64,000 nt of DNA, taken from DATMGU01 sp035555315 (GTDB taxonomy: Bacteria > Pseudomonadota > Alphaproteobacteria > ATCC43930 > CGMCC-115725). The translations under genes were made by a program, and so were the position numbers. The stretch's first letter is position 1, and the number at the start of each line of letters is the position of its first letter. Shown piece by piece: positions 36,646 to 44,664 of the stretch. The stretch covers positions 48,078 to 112,077 of the forward strand of contig DATMGU010000037.1 in assembly GCA_035555315.1 (NCBI GenBank), written 5' to 3'. A model generated the notes under the pieces. That model was not told the origin of the DNA. It searched no databases and saw only the letters and a list, made by a program, of their open reading frames with translations.

Positions 36646-36673
36646 AGGGAGGCGGTTTTTCGACCGCCTCCCT
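36646..36673. terminator. Strong hairpin after the membrane protein gene
   Basis: AGGGAGGCGGT (36646-36656), loop TTTTCG, ACCGCCTCCCT (36663-36673): a perfect 11-bp stem starting 4 bp after the stop. No T tract follows the stem. Confidence 0.55.
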
Positions 36674-36800
36674 CCGACGCTACAGACTGGCGGGGTCCCA
36701 GTCTGCTGAAAGCCCGTCTCGCCGCCTTCATTTCCCCCATCCCCAGCGCTAAAATGCAAAGCCATTTGCCAAACCGCCCGGTCTGCGCGAGGCTTCGCCG

Positions 36801-36817
36801 ATCGTTCGTGTACAAAC
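36801..36817. promoter_or_regulatory. Nicotinate-cluster operator, copy 1 (before enamidase)
   Basis: ATCGTTCGTGTACAAAC; its reverse complement contains GTACACGAACGAT, a 13-bp exact match to the site before the 6-hydroxynicotinate reductase gene. It lies 19 bp before the enamidase start. Confidence 0.65.
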
Positions 36818-36835
36818 TGGTTCGGGGAAACTTTG

Positions 36836-38032
36836 ATGGCGGTTGAAACGGGCGGCGGCGGGGCCGCCGGCAAGCTGGTGATCCGCAATATAGGCCTGCT
36901 GTTGTCCGGGGATCTGGCCCGGCCGATTCTGGATGCGGATACCTTGGTCGCGGTCGATGGCCGTATCACCGCGATCGGGCGCGCTGCCGATCTCGATCTT
37001 GACCATGCCACCACCGCGATCGATGCCAAGGGCACCACCGTGGCGCCCGGGCTGATCGACAGCCATGTGCATCCAGTGTTCGGCGATTGGACGCCACGGC
37101 AGAATCAATATGGCTGGATCGATAGCTCGCTGCATGGCGGTGTCACCACCATGATCTCGGCCGGCGAGGTGCATCTGCCCGGCCGGCCCAAGGATATCGT
37201 CGGGTTGAAGGCGCTCGCCGTGACGGCGCAGCGCTGCTACCACAATTTCCGGCCCGGCGGCGTCAAGGTTCTGGCTGGTGCGCCGGTGCTGGAGCGCGGC
37301 ATGGTCGAGAGCGATTTCGCCGAATTGGCGGCGTCGGGTGTCACCCTGTTGGGCGAGATCGGCCTCGGCACGGTCAAGGCCGGCGAGGAGGCGGGCCAGA
37401 TGGTCGCCTGGGCGCGCAAATACGGCATCCAATCGACCATCCATACCGGTGGTCCGTCGATCCCCGGCTCCGGCCTCATTGATCGCGACGTCATTTTGGA
37501 GGCCGATGCCGACATCATCGGCCATATCAATGGCGGCCATACCGCCCTGCCGCATGATCAGATCTGCGATCTCTGCGCGCGTTCGACCCGAGCGATCGAG
37601 ATCGTCCATAACGGCAACGAAAGAGCCGGTCTGCTGGCTCTGCGCACTGCCAAGGAACTGGGTCAGCTCGGCAGGGTCATCCTCGGCACCGACGGTCCGG
37701 CTGGCTCGGGCGTCCAGCCGCTCGGCATCCTGCGCATGGTGGCGCTGATGGCGAGCCTGGGCGATATTCCCACGGAACAAGCATTCTGCTTCGCCACCGG
37801 CAACACCGCGCGGATCCGCGATCTGGATAGCGGGCTCATCGAGGTCGGCCGTGCCGCCGATTTCGTGCTGATGGATCGGGCCCAGCACACCGCCGGTCGC
37901 ACCCTGTTGGACAGCGTCGCTCTGGGCGATATCCCCGGTATCGGCATGGTCGTGATCGACGGCCGCATCGCGGCGATGCGCAGCCGCAACACGCCGCCCG
38001 CGACCACCATGCCCGAGGTGATTGCATCATGA
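36836..38032 (+). CDS. ena: Enamidase (6-oxo-1,4,5,6-tetrahydronicotinate amidohydrolase)
   Basis: A 398-residue metal-dependent amidohydrolase. By family it hydrolyses 1,4,5,6-tetrahydro-6-oxonicotinate to 2-formylglutarate and ammonia. Blocks I recognise from the Eubacterium barkeri enzyme include HGGVTTMISAGEVHLPGRPKD, GEIGLGTVK, HTGGPSIPGS, INGGHTA and the C-terminal AAGDIPGI-like GDIPGIGMVVIDG with SRNTPPA. Metal or catalytic candidates: H77 and H79 (SHVHP), E174, H203, H230 and D286. The ATG at 36836 follows a GGGGAAA site; a TTG one codon earlier is possible. The stop overlaps the MarR start (ATGA), and a shared operator lies just upstream. Confidence 0.85.
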   Translation: MAVETGGGGAAGKLVIRNIGLLLSGDLARPILDADTLVAVDGRITAIGRAADLDLDHATTAIDAKGTTVAPGLIDSHVHPVFGDWTPRQNQYGWIDSSLHGGVTTMISAGEVHLPGRPKDIVGLKALAVTAQRCYHNFRPGGVKVLAGAPVLERGMVESDFAELAASGVTLLGEIGLGTVKAGEEAGQMVAWARKYGIQSTIHTGGPSIPGSGLIDRDVILEADADIIGHINGGHTALPHDQICDLCARSTRAIEIVHNGNERAGLLALRTAKELGQLGRVILGTDGPAGSGVQPLGILRMVALMASLGDIPTEQAFCFATGNTARIRDLDSGLIEVGRAADFVLMDRAQHTAGRTLLDSVALGDIPGIGMVVIDGRIAAMRSRNTPPATTMPEVIAS

Positions 38033-38487
38033 GCGCGGTCAGCAGCGTCGGTCCGACGCCATCCGATGCGCTCGACGGATACGTGCTGGATATCCAGGTC
38101 GGCTATCTGCTGCGCCGGGCGCATCAACGCGCCACGTCTGTGTTTCTGGAAGGCATGGCCCCGGACGCGCTGACGCCGACGCAGTTCGCCACCTTGGTCA
38201 AATTGGCCGAGCTGGGGCCGATGAGCCAGAACCATCTCGGTCGCACCATCGCCATGGACCCGGCGACCTCGCAAGGCGTCGTTCGCCGTCTGGTCGAACA
38301 AGGACTCATCCACCGTGCCGCCGATACGACCGACCGCCGCCGCGCCGTGCTGAGCCTGACCGAGGAAGGCCGCGGCGTCATCGAGCGCTGCCGCAAACGC
38401 GGGCTCGGCATCTCGGCGAAGATCCTGTCGCCGCTGCAGCCGGCCGAGCGTGAGGTGTTCGTGCGGCTGTTGAAACAGTTGGTGTGA
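38029..38487 (+). CDS. MarR-family regulator of the nicotinate cluster
   Basis: A 152-residue winged-helix protein. The DNA-binding part reads LAELGPMSQNHLGRTIAMDPATSQGVVRRLVEQGLI, with wing ADTTDRRRAVLSLTEEG. It is translationally coupled to enamidase. Three copies of a GTACACGAAC motif before enamidase, the hydroxylase and the reductase are its most likely binding sites. It would act as a repressor released by nicotinate or an intermediate; the ligand is inference. Confidence 0.88.
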   Translation: MSAVSSVGPTPSDALDGYVLDIQVGYLLRRAHQRATSVFLEGMAPDALTPTQFATLVKLAELGPMSQNHLGRTIAMDPATSQGVVRRLVEQGLIHRAADTTDRRRAVLSLTEEGRGVIERCRKRGLGISAKILSPLQPAEREVFVRLLKQLV

Positions 38488-38514
38488 GGCTCGATCGGCT
38501 GTTCCTGCCCACCA

Positions 38515-38554
38515 TTGACAAAACCACGCCATCCACGATTATACGTACACGAAC
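38515..38554 (+). promoter_or_regulatory. Promoter and operator copy 2 (molybdenum hydroxylase operon)
   Basis: TTGACA at 38515-38520, then 17 bp, then ATTATA at 38538-38543. The operator ATACGTACACGAAC (38541-38554) overlaps the -10 and start region. The same order is found before the 6-hydroxynicotinate reductase gene. Confidence 0.65.
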
Positions 38555-38590
38555 AAACTCATCGTACCTTGATCCAAGGCCACAGCATCC

Positions 38591-39469
38591 TTGAAACCGG
38601 CACCGTTCACCTATCACGCGCCGCATGACCTGACCGAGGCGGTGGGCCTGTTGGCGTCGCTGGGCGATGACGGGCGCATCCTGGCGGGTGGGCAAAGCCT
38701 GGTGCCGACCATGGCGTTTCGCCTGGCGCTGCCCGAGCATCTGATCGACATCAATGGGATCGCCGGGCTGGATTACCTCGATGTCAGCGACGGGGTACTG
38801 CGTATCGGACCGCTGGTGCGGCATGCGGCATTCCATCGGCCGGTGCTGGCGGGGCCGTTGGGCGGGTTGTTGAGCTTCGTCGTGCGGCACATCGCGCATT
38901 ATCCGATCCGCACGCGCGGCACGTTTTGCGGCAGCCTCGCCCATGCCGATCCGGCGGCGGAATGGGGCCTGGTGGCGGCGACGCTGGATGCTTCGGTGAC
39001 GGCACGCAGCGAGCGCGGCGAGCGGGTGGTGCCGGTGGCCCAGTTGTTCGAATGGATCATGACCACCACGCTGGCGGACGACGAGATGCTGGTCGAGGCG
39101 CGGCTGCCCGTGCTGGCGCCGGCCACACGCTGGGGGTTCTACGAATTCAACCGCCGGGCCGGCGATTACGCCATGGCGATGGCGCTGGTCGCGTTCGAAG
39201 TGACCGAGAACCGCATCGTGGCCCCCAGACTCGGCATGGGCGGCGTCGAGGGCTTTCCGCGCCGACTGGCCGAGGTCGAGGCGGTGCTGTCCGGCCGAGC
39301 GCCCAACCCGGTGCTGTTTCGCGAGGCCGCCGAAGCGGCGGCGGCGGCGGTCGATCCGCTGGAGGATGCGCAGATCGACCTCACCTATCGTAGAGATCTG
39401 GTTCGGGCGGTTACCGAACGCGCCTTGCAACGGGCGATGACGATGGACCGGAGCGCCGGTCATGAGTGA
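38591..39469 (+). CDS. Molybdenum hydroxylase FAD-binding (medium) subunit
   Basis: A 292-residue subunit of a xanthine-oxidase-family enzyme that passes electrons from the iron-sulfur subunit to the final acceptor. FAD motifs are ILAGGQSLVPTMAFRLALPE near residue 35 and TRGTFCGSLAHADPAAEW near residue 112. In context it should belong to nicotinate dehydrogenase, which hydroxylates C6 of nicotinate. TTG start at 38591. Overlaps the large-subunit gene by 8 bp. Confidence 0.88.
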   Translation: MKPAPFTYHAPHDLTEAVGLLASLGDDGRILAGGQSLVPTMAFRLALPEHLIDINGIAGLDYLDVSDGVLRIGPLVRHAAFHRPVLAGPLGGLLSFVVRHIAHYPIRTRGTFCGSLAHADPAAEWGLVAATLDASVTARSERGERVVPVAQLFEWIMTTTLADDEMLVEARLPVLAPATRWGFYEFNRRAGDYAMAMALVAFEVTENRIVAPRLGMGGVEGFPRRLAEVEAVLSGRAPNPVLFREAAEAAAAAVDPLEDAQIDLTYRRDLVRAVTERALQRAMTMDRSAGHE

Positions 39470-41804
39470 GACCGCCGGGGCCACCTGGGTCGGCCGGTCG
39501 ATCCGCCGGGTCGAAGATCCGGCACTGGTCACCGGGCGCGGCCGATTCACCGCCGATCTCAAGGCGGATCTCTCCGTCCGCTTCGTGCGCAGCGCCGTCG
39601 CCGCTGGGACGTTCGCGGATGTCGTGCTGCCCGAGACGATGGCCGATGGCGCCCAGGTGTTCACGGCGCGCGACCTCATCGATGTGAAGCCGATCCGCAG
39701 CATCCTGCACAGACCGGACTACGTGATCGTGCCGCAACCCGTGCTGGCCGATGGTGCCGTGTATTTCGTCGGCGAGCCGATCGCCGCAGTGGTGGCGCCG
39801 ACCGAGGAGGTGGCCGAAGACATCGCCGATCAGGTGCTGGTCGACGTCACCCCGGTCGATGCGGTGGTCGACGCGGTGGCCGCGCTGGAACCCGGGGCCC
39901 GGGCGGTGCATGCCGAAGCACCCCGCAATGTGCTGGTCGAAGGTCGCTTTCGCACCGATGGGGTGACGGCCGCTTTCGCCGGCGCCCATGCGGTGGTCGC
40001 CATCGATCTAGTGTCGCGCCGGCAAAACGCCCTGCCGCTCGAAGCCCGCGCCGGCCATGCGGCGTTCGATACGGCCACCGGCCGCGTGACGCTGACTTGC
40101 ACCACCCAGATGCCGCATCTGACGCGCACGGTGATCGCCGATCTCCTGGGCATGCCGGAGCTGGATCTCAGGGTCGTAGCACCGGATGTCGGCGGCGGCT
40201 TCGGTCAGAAGATGTCGCTGGCGCCGGAATATGTGGTGCTGGTCTGGCTGGCGCGCCGGCTGCGCCGCTCGGTCGCGTGGATCGAGGATCGCCGGGAAAA
40301 TCTGATGAGCAGTTTTCACAGCCGGGATCAGCGGCTGCATCTCAAGGGCGCCTTCGACGCGTCCGGCAAGCTCCTGGCACTCGATGCCGATGTGATCGTT
40401 AATGTCGGCGCCTATTCGGCCTATCCGATGACCTGTGGCGTCGAGCCGCTGATGGCGATGGCCGAGATCCCCGGACCTTACGACGTGCAAGAATATGCCT
40501 GCATCGCCCGCGGCGTCACCACCAATACCTGCCCCATGGCGCCGTATCGCGGCGTGTCGCGCCCGGTCATCACCTTCGCGATCGAGCGGCTGATGGATAC
40601 GGCGGCGCGGCAATTGGCCATCGATCCGGTGATCATCCGCGACATCAACCTGATCGACCGATTTCCCTACCGATCCGCGACCGGGCTCTTGATCGACGAG
40701 GGCAGTTATCGGCGGACCTTGGCGATCGCCGCCGAGACGATCGACGTGGCGGCGTTCCGTGCCGAACAGGCGCGCGCCCGGCTGGATGGCCGCTTTCTGG
40801 GGCTGGGCTTCTCGACCTTCAGCGAGCGCACCGCCTATGGCACCAGCGCCTTCGCCGCGCGCGGCATGGAAACCACACCGGGCTTCGAGGCGGTCGAACT
40901 CGTGATGGACCCGTCCGGCACGGTCGAAGCGCGCATCGGCACCTCGCCCCATGGCCAGGGCCTGCGCACCACCCTGGCACAGATCATCGCCGACGAGCTG
41001 GGCATCCGGCCGGACAAGATCCGTGTCGTCCATGGCGACACGGATCGCACGCCCTATGGCTGGGGCACTTTCGCCAGCCGATCCTTGGTAATGTCCGGCG
41101 GGGCCTCGAAACTGGCGGCGGAGCGCATCAAGGCGAAGCTGCTGACCATCGCCAGCCAGTTGTTCGAGGTCGCGGAGATCGACATCGCGATCGAGGACGG
41201 CACCGCCTGCGTCGTCGGCACCGATCGAACCTTGCCGGTCGAGGTGCTGGCCCGCGCCGCCTATCACGGCGTGCATAAATTCATGGGTAAGGCCGCACCC
41301 GGACTGGTCGAACTCGCGACCTATGACCCCAACGGCACCTTCTCGAACGCCTGCCACGTCGCGGTGGTCGAGGTCGACACGGCGACCGGCCGGGTCGAGA
41401 TCAAGCGATTCCTGGTGGTCGAGGATGCCGGCACCTTGATCAACCCGATGATCGTCGACGGCCAAGTGCATGGCGGCGTCGCCCAGGGTATCGCCAACGC
41501 GCTGTTCGAGGAGATCGTCTATGATTCCTCCGGCACCATCATCACCACCTCGCTCGCCGATTTCCTGGTGCCGACAGCGGCCGAGATCCCGTCTATCGAA
41601 ATCCGGCATCTGGAGACGACGACCGATCAGTCGCTGACCAAGGCGAAGGGGCTGGGCGAGGGCGGGGTGATCGGCGCGCCGGCGGCGATCACCAATGCGA
41701 TCAGCGACGCGCTGGCGCCGTTCGGCATCGCCATCAACGAAATACCGGCGACGCCGCAGCGCATCCGCGCGCTGATCCGCGCGGCGGAGGAGGCCCGTTC
41801 ATGA
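39462..41804 (+). CDS. Molybdenum hydroxylase molybdopterin-binding (large) subunit
   Basis: A 780-residue catalytic subunit of normal length. Molybdopterin contacts include DVGGGFGQKMSLAPEYV, MAPYRGVSRPVITFAIERL (PYRG at 361-364) and GTSPHGQGLRTTLAQI; the base-catalyst glutamate is E733 in GLGEGGVIGAPA. The PYRGVSRP loop rules out form I CO dehydrogenase, which carries AYRCSFR there. The flanking enamidase and reductase point to nicotinate or a close pyridine as substrate. It overlaps both neighbours by 4-8 bp. Confidence 0.88.
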   Translation: MSETAGATWVGRSIRRVEDPALVTGRGRFTADLKADLSVRFVRSAVAAGTFADVVLPETMADGAQVFTARDLIDVKPIRSILHRPDYVIVPQPVLADGAVYFVGEPIAAVVAPTEEVAEDIADQVLVDVTPVDAVVDAVAALEPGARAVHAEAPRNVLVEGRFRTDGVTAAFAGAHAVVAIDLVSRRQNALPLEARAGHAAFDTATGRVTLTCTTQMPHLTRTVIADLLGMPELDLRVVAPDVGGGFGQKMSLAPEYVVLVWLARRLRRSVAWIEDRRENLMSSFHSRDQRLHLKGAFDASGKLLALDADVIVNVGAYSAYPMTCGVEPLMAMAEIPGPYDVQEYACIARGVTTNTCPMAPYRGVSRPVITFAIERLMDTAARQLAIDPVIIRDINLIDRFPYRSATGLLIDEGSYRRTLAIAAETIDVAAFRAEQARARLDGRFLGLGFSTFSERTAYGTSAFAARGMETTPGFEAVELVMDPSGTVEARIGTSPHGQGLRTTLAQIIADELGIRPDKIRVVHGDTDRTPYGWGTFASRSLVMSGGASKLAAERIKAKLLTIASQLFEVAEIDIAIEDGTACVVGTDRTLPVEVLARAAYHGVHKFMGKAAPGLVELATYDPNGTFSNACHVAVVEVDTATGRVEIKRFLVVEDAGTLINPMIVDGQVHGGVAQGIANALFEEIVYDSSGTIITTSLADFLVPTAAEIPSIEIRHLETTTDQSLTKAKGLGEGGVIGAPAAITNAISDALAPFGIAINEIPATPQRIRALIRAAEEARS

Positions 41805-42307
41805 CCGACAAGATCGCGCAAACCCTCCCGGTCACGCTCCCCGTCACCTTGGCGGTTAACGGCACCGACTACGCCATATCGGTCGAGCCGCGCCGATTGC
41901 TGGTCGACGCGATCCGTGAGGAATGCGGGCTGACCGGTACGCATATCGGCTGTCAGCACGGCGTCTGCGGCTCCTGCACCGTGCTGGTCGATGGCGTGCC
42001 GGTCCGGTCCTGCCTGATGTTCGCCGTGCAGGTGGCCGGCCGCTCGATCCGCACCGTCGAGGGCCTGAGCGACGGCGAGACGCTGCACCCGCTGCAGCGC
42101 GCCTTCATGGATCATCACGGGCTGCAATGCGGCTTCTGCACCCCCGGTTTCCTAATGCTGGCGGCCGGCGCGCTGGAGGAAAACCCGGATATCGACGATG
42201 CGGAACTCACCCATATCCTGTCGTCGAATCTGTGCCGCTGCACCGGCTACCAGAATATCCTGAAGGCGGTGCGCGCCGCCGCGGTGGAGATGAAGGCCGG
42301 CGGTTGA
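41801..42307 (+). CDS. Molybdenum hydroxylase 2Fe-2S (small) subunit
   Basis: A 168-residue electron-transfer subunit. The plant-type cluster is held by C51, C56, C59 and C71 (IGCQHGVCGSCTVLVDG). The second, helical cluster uses C110, C113, C145 and C147 (LQCGFCTPGF and LCRCTGYQNI). The medium-large-small gene order is that of CO-dehydrogenase-like hydroxylases. It is the last gene of this operon. Confidence 0.93.
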   Translation: MTDKIAQTLPVTLPVTLAVNGTDYAISVEPRRLLVDAIREECGLTGTHIGCQHGVCGSCTVLVDGVPVRSCLMFAVQVAGRSIRTVEGLSDGETLHPLQRAFMDHHGLQCGFCTPGFLMLAAGALEENPDIDDAELTHILSSNLCRCTGYQNILKAVRAAAVEMKAGG

Positions 42308-42482
42308 TTGGGGGGCGACACGGGTTCGCGTCGACAAATCACTCGAACAGATCTTCTTCGTTGGGCAGTTCTGGTTGGTCACGGCCAACCCTGACGATTG
42401 TAGTCAAACCAATCGATCATCACCTCGACGCAATCGAGTTTAATCTTTATGATTGATTTTGGTTAAAATTAAGCGGGGCTCC

Positions 42483-42737
42483 ATGGAAACGAAGGTATTG
42501 ACCGCTCACGTCCCGTTGCCGCTCGCGGAAAAGGTCGATGAGCTGGCTGGTCGTTTGGAGCGTTCGCGCGGTTGGATCGTCAAGCAGGCACTAGCGGCCT
42601 GGGTCGACCAGGAGGAAGAGCGCCGGCGTCTGACGCTCGAAGCGTTGGCGGATGTGGACGCCGGTCGGGTCGTCGACCATCAGACTGTGCAGGCCTGGGC
42701 CGATAGCCTCGGGAGCGACAAGCCGCTGCCGCGCTAG
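42483..42737 (+). CDS. Ribbon-helix-helix antitoxin (ParD/RelB-like)
   Basis: An 84-residue protein. The N-terminal ribbon-helix-helix (TKVLTAHVPLPLAEKVDELAG with RSRGWIVKQAL) would bind its own promoter; the acidic C-terminal half (RRLTLEALADVDAGRVVD) wraps the toxin. The ATG at 42483 begins the family region. Its stop shares one base with the toxin GTG. Confidence 0.85.
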   Translation: METKVLTAHVPLPLAEKVDELAGRLERSRGWIVKQALAAWVDQEEERRRLTLEALADVDAGRVVDHQTVQAWADSLGSDKPLPR

Positions 42738-43012
42738 TGGAGCTAAAATGGACCAGCAAGGCGAGGTCCGACCTAGCGCGGCTTCATGTCTTCCTGGCGC
42801 CGGCTAATCCGCAGGCGACGATACGCACCGTTCGGTCCTTGACGGCCGCGCCAGCTCGATTGCTTGAAAACCCGCGCCTTGGCGATAAGCTGAGCGAGTT
42901 CGAGCCTCGCGAGGTGCGCCGTATCCTCGTTGGCCGGTACGAAATGCGCTACGAAATCTGGGAGGCGACCATCTACGTGCTACGCGTGTGGCACACGCGG
43001 GAGGATCGGTAG
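42737..43012 (+). CDS. RelE/ParE-family toxin
   Basis: A 91-residue basic protein with the RelE/ParE fold: LKWTSKARSDLARLHVFLAP at the N-terminus, NPRLGDKL in the middle and VGRYEMRYEIWEATIYVLRVWHTRE at the C-terminus. The conserved ending with HTREDR suits a ParE (gyrase) type more than a ribosome-dependent RelE. GTG start. The pair sits between two operons of the nicotinate cluster. Confidence 0.87.
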   Translation: MELKWTSKARSDLARLHVFLAPANPQATIRTVRSLTAAPARLLENPRLGDKLSEFEPREVRRILVGRYEMRYEIWEATIYVLRVWHTREDR

Positions 43013-43036
43013 GGCTCGCCACGGTGATCTTCACTC

Positions 43037-43084
43037 TTGACATAGCGCCTGTGCATACGATTAATTCATACGTACACGAACGAT
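43037..43084 (+). promoter_or_regulatory. Promoter and operator copy 3 (6-hydroxynicotinate reductase operon)
   Basis: TTGACA (43037-43042), a 17-bp spacer and ATTAAT (43060-43065) form a good sigma-70 promoter. The operator ATACGTACACGAACGAT (43068-43084) covers the expected transcription start, the position of a repressor site. Confidence 0.72.
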
Positions 43085-43112
43085 ATCTCGTCGTGCTCTC
43101 GGAGCGCCGTCA

Positions 43113-44651
43113 ATGAACGAACCTGCCCCATCGATCGATCTGGTCGTCTGTGACGCGTGTCCGGTGCTGTGCCGGATCCGGCCGGGCAAGACCGGGGCCT
43201 GCGACCGCTATGGCAATGTCGAGGGCCGGTTGACCCGAATGGATCCGATGGTGCTGATGGCGGCGGGGCCGGATGCGGCACCGCTGGTGCCGTTCCTGGT
43301 GGCGCCGGAGGTCACGGGGCAGGAGTGGAACGGCAATCCGGTGGCGCATCACGTGCCGGTGACGCTCGCTTCCGCCGACCGAACGGCGGTGGGCGACGCG
43401 CCGGTGTTCGTGACCGGCATCGGCTCCGGTACCACCTATCCCGACTACAAGCCGGCGCCGTTCATCGTGTCCAGCCGGCATGACGGCGTCGATATGGTGA
43501 CCGTCGTCACCGAAGGCATCTTCAGCTATTGCGGAATCAAGGTGAAGATCGACACCGACCGGTATGTCGGTCCCGAACAGGCGGCCGTACGCTGCAATGG
43601 CGAGGCGGTCGGCCATGTGACGACGGCGGAATATGGCTCGCAGATGCTGGCGCTGGGCGGCGTGCATCACCTCACTGGCGGCTCCAAGAAAGAAGGTCAG
43701 GTGACCTGCCAGACCATGCTGGCACTCGCCAATAAGCAGGCGGTTGAGCTGACCGTCGATGGGGGGGCGACGCTCACCTTGCAGGCCGGAAAGCCGCCAG
43801 TGGTCGATGGTAAGCTGGAGGAACGCATGCGCGTCGGCTGCGGCTCCGCCACCATCGGCATGTTCGCCAAGCAGTGGCAGGGCCATGTCGATGAGGTCAT
43901 CGTGGTCGACGACCATATCACCGGCGTCTTGACTGAACACCAGGCCGGAAGATTTCTGGGGATGGAGCCGTCCGGCATCCGGGTGCGCGGCCGGCGCTCG
44001 ACGCCGGGTCGGTATTTCCAGGTCGCCGAGCCCGGCACCGGCTGGGGCGGGACGGATGTGACCGATCCGTTGACGATCATCGACAGCATCGATCCGAAGA
44101 CGGCGCGGCCGGGCATGCGGCTGCTGATGGTCTCGACCACCGGCGAAGATGCCGCCTGGTTCGTGCTCGACGGTGATCTGAAGCCGGTCGAGACGGCGAT
44201 GCCCGAAGCGATCACCCATGTGGTCGAACGGATCGGTGAGAATTGCGAACCGGCGCTCACCTCGATCCTGTTCGTCGGGGGCGCCGGCGGTTCGCTGCGT
44301 GCCGGTGTCACCGAAAACCCAGTTCGCCTGACGCGCTCGGTCAAGGACCGGCTGACCCGCGTCACCTGTGGCGGGGCGCCGGTCTATGTCTGGCCGGGTG
44401 GCGGCATCACCGTGATGGTCGATGTACTTCGCATGCCCGATAATGCGTTCGGCCATGTGCCGACGCCGGCCTTGGTGGCGCCGATCGAGTTCACCCTGCG
44501 GGTCGAGGATTACCGCGCGCTGGGCGGCCATATGGACTGGGTGCGCCCGCTGGCTGAGGTGGCGGAGGTCGGCTCCCGCCTGCGTGTCGCCGCGGCCCAG
44601 CCGGAAAATCCCTGGCCGCTCACCCCGGCCGGACACGCCGCGACGCCATGA
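43113..44651 (+). CDS. hnr: 6-hydroxynicotinate reductase
   Basis: A 512-residue iron-sulfur protein of the Hnr family, which by family reduces 6-hydroxynicotinate to 1,4,5,6-tetrahydro-6-oxonicotinate with ferredoxin-type electrons (EC 1.3.7.1). Four N-terminal cysteines, C13, C16, C20 and C30 (VVCDACPVLCRIRPGKTGAC), form a likely 4Fe-4S site. Other conserved-looking blocks are TGIGSGTTYPDYKPAPF, GIFSYCGIKVKIDTDRYVG, TGGSKKEGQ and RVGCGSATIGMFAKQW (240-255). The gene is preceded by a promoter-operator and followed 14 bp later by an ApbE-superfamily gene. Confidence 0.85.
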   Translation: MNEPAPSIDLVVCDACPVLCRIRPGKTGACDRYGNVEGRLTRMDPMVLMAAGPDAAPLVPFLVAPEVTGQEWNGNPVAHHVPVTLASADRTAVGDAPVFVTGIGSGTTYPDYKPAPFIVSSRHDGVDMVTVVTEGIFSYCGIKVKIDTDRYVGPEQAAVRCNGEAVGHVTTAEYGSQMLALGGVHHLTGGSKKEGQVTCQTMLALANKQAVELTVDGGATLTLQAGKPPVVDGKLEERMRVGCGSATIGMFAKQWQGHVDEVIVVDDHITGVLTEHQAGRFLGMEPSGIRVRGRRSTPGRYFQVAEPGTGWGGTDVTDPLTIIDSIDPKTARPGMRLLMVSTTGEDAAWFVLDGDLKPVETAMPEAITHVVERIGENCEPALTSILFVGGAGGSLRAGVTENPVRLTRSVKDRLTRVTCGGAPVYVWPGGGITVMVDVLRMPDNAFGHVPTPALVAPIEFTLRVEDYRALGGHMDWVRPLAEVAEVGSRLRVAAAQPENPWPLTPAGHAATP

Positions 44652-44664
44652 CCGGGAAGACGCT

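Noticed and set aside
40008..41609. A long open frame (533 codons) on the minus strand opposite the molybdenum hydroxylase large subunit
   Set aside because: It has no family motifs, is rich in Arg/Asp/His as expected for a GC-rich antisense frame, and lies wholly inside a well-supported gene. Similar antisense frames elsewhere (for example opposite the RND permease) were rejected for the same reason.
38591..42307. Aerobic CO dehydrogenase (CoxMLS) for the three-subunit molybdenum enzyme
   Set aside because: The large subunit reads PYRGVSRP where form I CO dehydrogenase has AYRCSFR, and no cox accessory gene is nearby. Enamidase and 6-hydroxynicotinate reductase flank it instead. Xanthine dehydrogenase was rejected because purine genes are absent.
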